Shown here: positions 5,477 through 7,449 of the stretch, piece by piece | How the letters are laid out: each line of letters begins with the position of its first letter | Numbering within the stretch: position 1 is the stretch's first letter | Assembly (NCBI GenBank): GCA_005773755.1 | Contig: SXHE01000348.1 | Coordinates: 1-7,449, forward strand | DNA from: Planctomycetia bacterium | Lineage (GTDB): Bacteria > Planctomycetota > Planctomycetia > Gemmatales > Gemmataceae | Length of the DNA stretch: 7,449 nt | Direction: 5' to 3' | The notes under the pieces: generated by a model | The model's input: the letters and a program-made list of their open reading frames with translations, nothing else | Database searches by the model: none | What the model was told of the DNA's origin: nothing | Position numbers and translations under genes: made by a program

Positions 5477-6676
5477 ATGTCCCGAACGCTTCTCGGTCTG
5501 TCGGTCGGGTCCGGGCTGGAAGGCGTGGACGCGGTCGCGGTGCGCGTCGAGCGCGTGGGCCTCGACCTCGCGCCGCGCGTGGTGCCGTCGGGCCGGGTCG
5601 CGTTCCCGCCGGCCGTGCGCGACGTGATCCGGGTCGCCACCGGCTCCCTTTCACCGATTCCCCCGGAATGTCTGCGGGCCGTCGCGGATACGGCCGTGTT
5701 CGCCGCGCGGCAGGCGCTGAGCAAGGCGGCCGTCTCGCCGCGCGACACGTTCGCCGCCGGGTTCCTCGAACCGGCGCGCCCGGTGACGAGCGCGTCGATC
5801 CACTGGCCCGAAGTCGCGGGGCGCGTGGCCGAGCAACTGGGCGTGACCGTGCTGCACGGGTTCGCCGACCGCGACCGGGCCAGCGGCGGCACCGGCCACC
5901 CGCTCACCGCCGCGGCCGACTTCCTCCTCTTCCGCGACACCGTCGAAACGCGGCTGCTCGTTCACCTCGGCGCGGCAACGAGCGTCCTCGTGCTCCCCGC
6001 GGGCGGCACCATCTCGACCGCGTTCGGCTTCGAGGCCGGACCGGGCAACCAACTGCTCGACGCGATCCTGTTCCACGGCTCGCGCGGTAAGGACCACGTC
6101 GACGCCGGCGGGAAGAAGGCCGTGCAGGGGCGGCTGCTCGAACCGCTGCTGGCCCGCTGGCTCGAACACCCGCACCTGACGCGCACCCCGCCGAAGTCGG
6201 TTAACGCGGACGCCTTCGGCCGCAGCTTCCTACTGGCAACGTTTGACGCCGCGCGACAACTCGGCGCGGGTCTGCCCGACCTGCTCTGCACCGCGACTCA
6301 CCTCGCCGCCCGCGCCGTGGGTGACGCCTGCAAGCACGCGCTCACGAAGCCGGACGGCCCGTGTCGCGTGTTGCTCACCGGCGGCGGCGTGCGCAACGGC
6401 TTCCTGTGGCAACTCGTCGCGCAGCAGTTCGGCGGAAGTGTCGAGCGCGCGGACGTGACGGGCGTGCCGGCGCAGGCGCGGAACGCCTGCGCCGCGGCGG
6501 TGCTGGCCGCGCTGACGTGCGACGGGGTATCGGGCAACCTGCCGGTGTTGACCGGCGCGAGCGGCGGCCGGTTGCTGGGCCACATCACGCCCGGCGACAA
6601 CCGCAACTGGGCGCGCTGCGCCGCGTGGCTCGCCGACCAGACCGGCGACTACCCGCGCGCCAACCGCGCGGCCTAA
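5477..6676 (+). CDS. anmK: Anhydro-N-acetylmuramic acid kinase (AnmK)-like protein with altered catalytic motifs
   Basis: 399 aa, somewhat longer than E. coli AnmK (about 370). The start is ATG 5477 with GGAG at 5467-5470, 6 nt away. AnmK opens 1,6-anhydroMurNAc and phosphorylates it to MurNAc-6-phosphate during peptidoglycan recycling. Alignable landmarks are LLGLSVGSGLEGVDA (5-19, for the MSGTSLDGVD phosphate loop), DRDRASGGTGHPL (131-143, for the R-RD-ALGGQGAPL segment), FEAGPGNQLLDA (185-196, for YDTGPGNMLMDA), PPKS (238-241), LLTGGGVRNGFL (299-310) and NLPVLTGASG (354-363). The usual catalytic Asp of the DTGPGN motif is Glu186, the loop Asp is Glu15, and the HGQT motif is absent (AGFLEP, 94-99). 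Kinase activity on the classical substrate is uncertain. The gene ends convergently with a GlcNAc-kinase-like gene. The family call is firm; the symbol marks homology only. Confidence 0.82.
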   Translation: MSRTLLGLSVGSGLEGVDAVAVRVERVGLDLAPRVVPSGRVAFPPAVRDVIRVATGSLSPIPPECLRAVADTAVFAARQALSKAAVSPRDTFAAGFLEPARPVTSASIHWPEVAGRVAEQLGVTVLHGFADRDRASGGTGHPLTAAADFLLFRDTVETRLLVHLGAATSVLVLPAGGTISTAFGFEAGPGNQLLDAILFHGSRGKDHVDAGGKKAVQGRLLEPLLARWLEHPHLTRTPPKSVNADAFGRSFLLATFDAARQLGAGLPDLLCTATHLAARAVGDACKHALTKPDGPCRVLLTGGGVRNGFLWQLVAQQFGGSVERADVTGVPAQARNACAAAVLAALTCDGVSGNLPVLTGASGGRLLGHITPGDNRNWARCAAWLADQTGDYPRANRAA

Positions 6677-6677
6677 A

Positions 6678-6747
6678 GCGAACGGCCGGTGTGAGCCGGC
6701 CGGTTCCTCGTCTCGTTCGCACCGGCCGGCTCACGCCGACCGTTCGC
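6678..6747. terminator. Palindrome between convergent genes, probable bidirectional terminator
   Basis: Arms 6678-6704 and 6721-6747 are 27 nt each, 25 of 27 complementary, around a 16-nt loop. The structure starts 2 nt after the AnmK-like stop codon and its right arm covers the last five codons and the stop of the opposing kinase gene. The location between converging genes suggests bidirectional termination or mRNA protection. The length and GC-rich arms also fit a dispersed palindromic repeat. No T-tract is present. Confidence 0.65.
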
Positions 6748-7449
6748 CCAGAAGCCGGCGGGCGAGCACGACCGCGCCCACGACGGGATCGTCCACCAAC
6801 CCGACCGGGCCGGGCGTCACGCCGCAGGCGCGAAGTTCGTGCAGGAAGCGGTCGCGGTAGGTGGCGCTTTCCAGCGCCAGCCCGCCGGCCAGCGCGACCG
6901 GTACGCCGTCGCGCGGCAGCCCGCCGTTCGCCACCGCGCCGGCCGCGGTTCGCGCCAGTTCTCGCGCTCCCTGATCCACAATCGCGCTCGCGGTCGCGTC
7001 GCCGGAAGCCGCTACGCTCAGCACCAGCGGCGCGAGGCCCGCGATGAACGCCTTGTCCCACGTCCCGCGATACACAGCCGGGATGAAGTCCCGCGCGTCG
7101 GTCGAACCCAGCTTCTGAAGTAGCGCCGGCAGCAGCGCGGTCGGAGCGCAAACGCCGTCGGCGGCGCGACACGCGGCCCGCAGCGCCAGCAGCCCGACGC
7201 GGAACGCGCTCCCCTCGTCGCCCAGCAGGTAGCCCCAGCCGCCGGCGCGGGCGTCCTTCCCCTGTGCATCTTGCGCGAGTGCAATCGAGCCCGTGCCGGC
7301 GATGACGGCCAGCCCCCAACCGTCCGGAGTGCCGGCCGCAAACAGCAGCGTCGCGTCGTTGGCGATCGTGATCCTGTCCGCGAGCTGGACGAGGTCGGCC
7401 CAACCGCGGATCACGTCCAGCCCTTCGGACCGGTCCACACCGGCCAGCC
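6731..7449 (-). CDS. N-acetylglucosamine kinase, BadF/BadG/BcrA/BcrD ATPase family (5' end outside window)
   Basis: The frame is open from the window edge to TGA 6733-6731; 238 residues are visible. The first codons encode L-A-G-V-D-R, a typical internal stretch of these kinases, so the true start lies beyond 7449 and the GTG at 7438 is not the start. This ASKHA-fold family transfers phosphate from ATP to amino sugars such as GlcNAc. Visible motifs are TIANDA with the likely catalytic Asp (codon 7357-7355), the phosphate-2 loop IAGTGSIA (about 7305-7280), GGWGYLLGDEGSAF (about 7255-7200) and the adenosine motif VALAGGLALES (about 6904-6870). These motifs look intact, unlike those of the three upstream plus-strand genes. 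The convergent AnmK-like neighbour suggests amino-sugar or cell-wall sugar salvage; MurNAc is another possible substrate. The last codons are part of an intergenic palindrome. Confidence 0.88.
   Translation of the reverse strand, partial: LAGVDRSEGLDVIRGWADLVQLADRITIANDATLLFAAGTPDGWGLAVIAGTGSIALAQDAQGKDARAGGWGYLLGDEGSAFRVGLLALRAACRAADGVCAPTALLPALLQKLGSTDARDFIPAVYRGTWDKAFIAGLAPLVLSVAASGDATASAIVDQGARELARTAAGAVANGGLPRDGVPVALAGGLALESATYRDRFLHELRACGVTPGPVGLVDDPVVGAVVLARRLLGERSA

Noticed and set aside
4338..5654. 438-codon minus-strand open frame
   Set aside because: It is the antisense shadow of the amidotransferase-like gene and its flanks; no recognisable protein.

Overview
The window is GC-rich DNA that most likely comes from a planctomycete of the Gemmata group (Gemmataceae). 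Three things point there: a gene of a paralogous family I know from Gemmata-type genomes (ends in GPHVRGCWVVDL-LGK), GC-saturated third codon positions in most genes, and several long palindromic repeats inserted in and between genes. The assignment is inference; no rRNA or other marker is present.

Layout. (1) 1-2004, minus strand: a long DUF4139-domain protein, 3' end outside the window. A ~150 bp near-perfect palindromic repeat sits inside it (1220-1371) and is translated in frame. (2) 2005-2188: a short gap largely filled by a second, unrelated palindromic repeat (2046-2192) with perfect 40-nt arms. It overlaps the stop codon of the next gene. (3) 2189-2902, minus strand: the planctomycete family gene, lower in GC than its neighbours. 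(4) 2903-3013: divergent intergenic region. (5) 3014-4447, plus strand: type I glutamine synthetase (GlnA-like). (6) 4587-5387, plus strand: class I glutamine amidotransferase-like protein of the PuuD / peptidase C26 type. (7) 5477-6676, plus strand: anhydro-N-acetylmuramic acid kinase (AnmK)-like protein. (8) 6678-6747: a 27-nt-arm palindrome between convergent genes. (9) 6731-7449, minus strand: BadF/BadG/BcrA/BcrD-type N-acetylglucosamine kinase, 5' end outside the window.

The most notable result comes from reading active sites. Three consecutive plus-strand genes keep the fold signatures of their families but lack catalytic residues. The GS-like protein has Ser, Ala and Tyr where the Salmonella enzyme has Glu129, Glu220 and Asn264. 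The amidotransferase-like protein has Gly in place of the nucleophilic Cys. The AnmK-like protein has Glu in place of the catalytic Asp and lacks the HGQT motif. GS-like plus PuuD-like resembles a gamma-glutamylation/deglutamylation pair. AnmK-like facing a GlcNAc kinase resembles amino-sugar or cell-wall recycling. The substitutions mean those textbook functions should not simply be copied onto these proteins. The second theme is palindromic repeats of at least three unrelated sequences in 7.4 kb, each touching a coding sequence.
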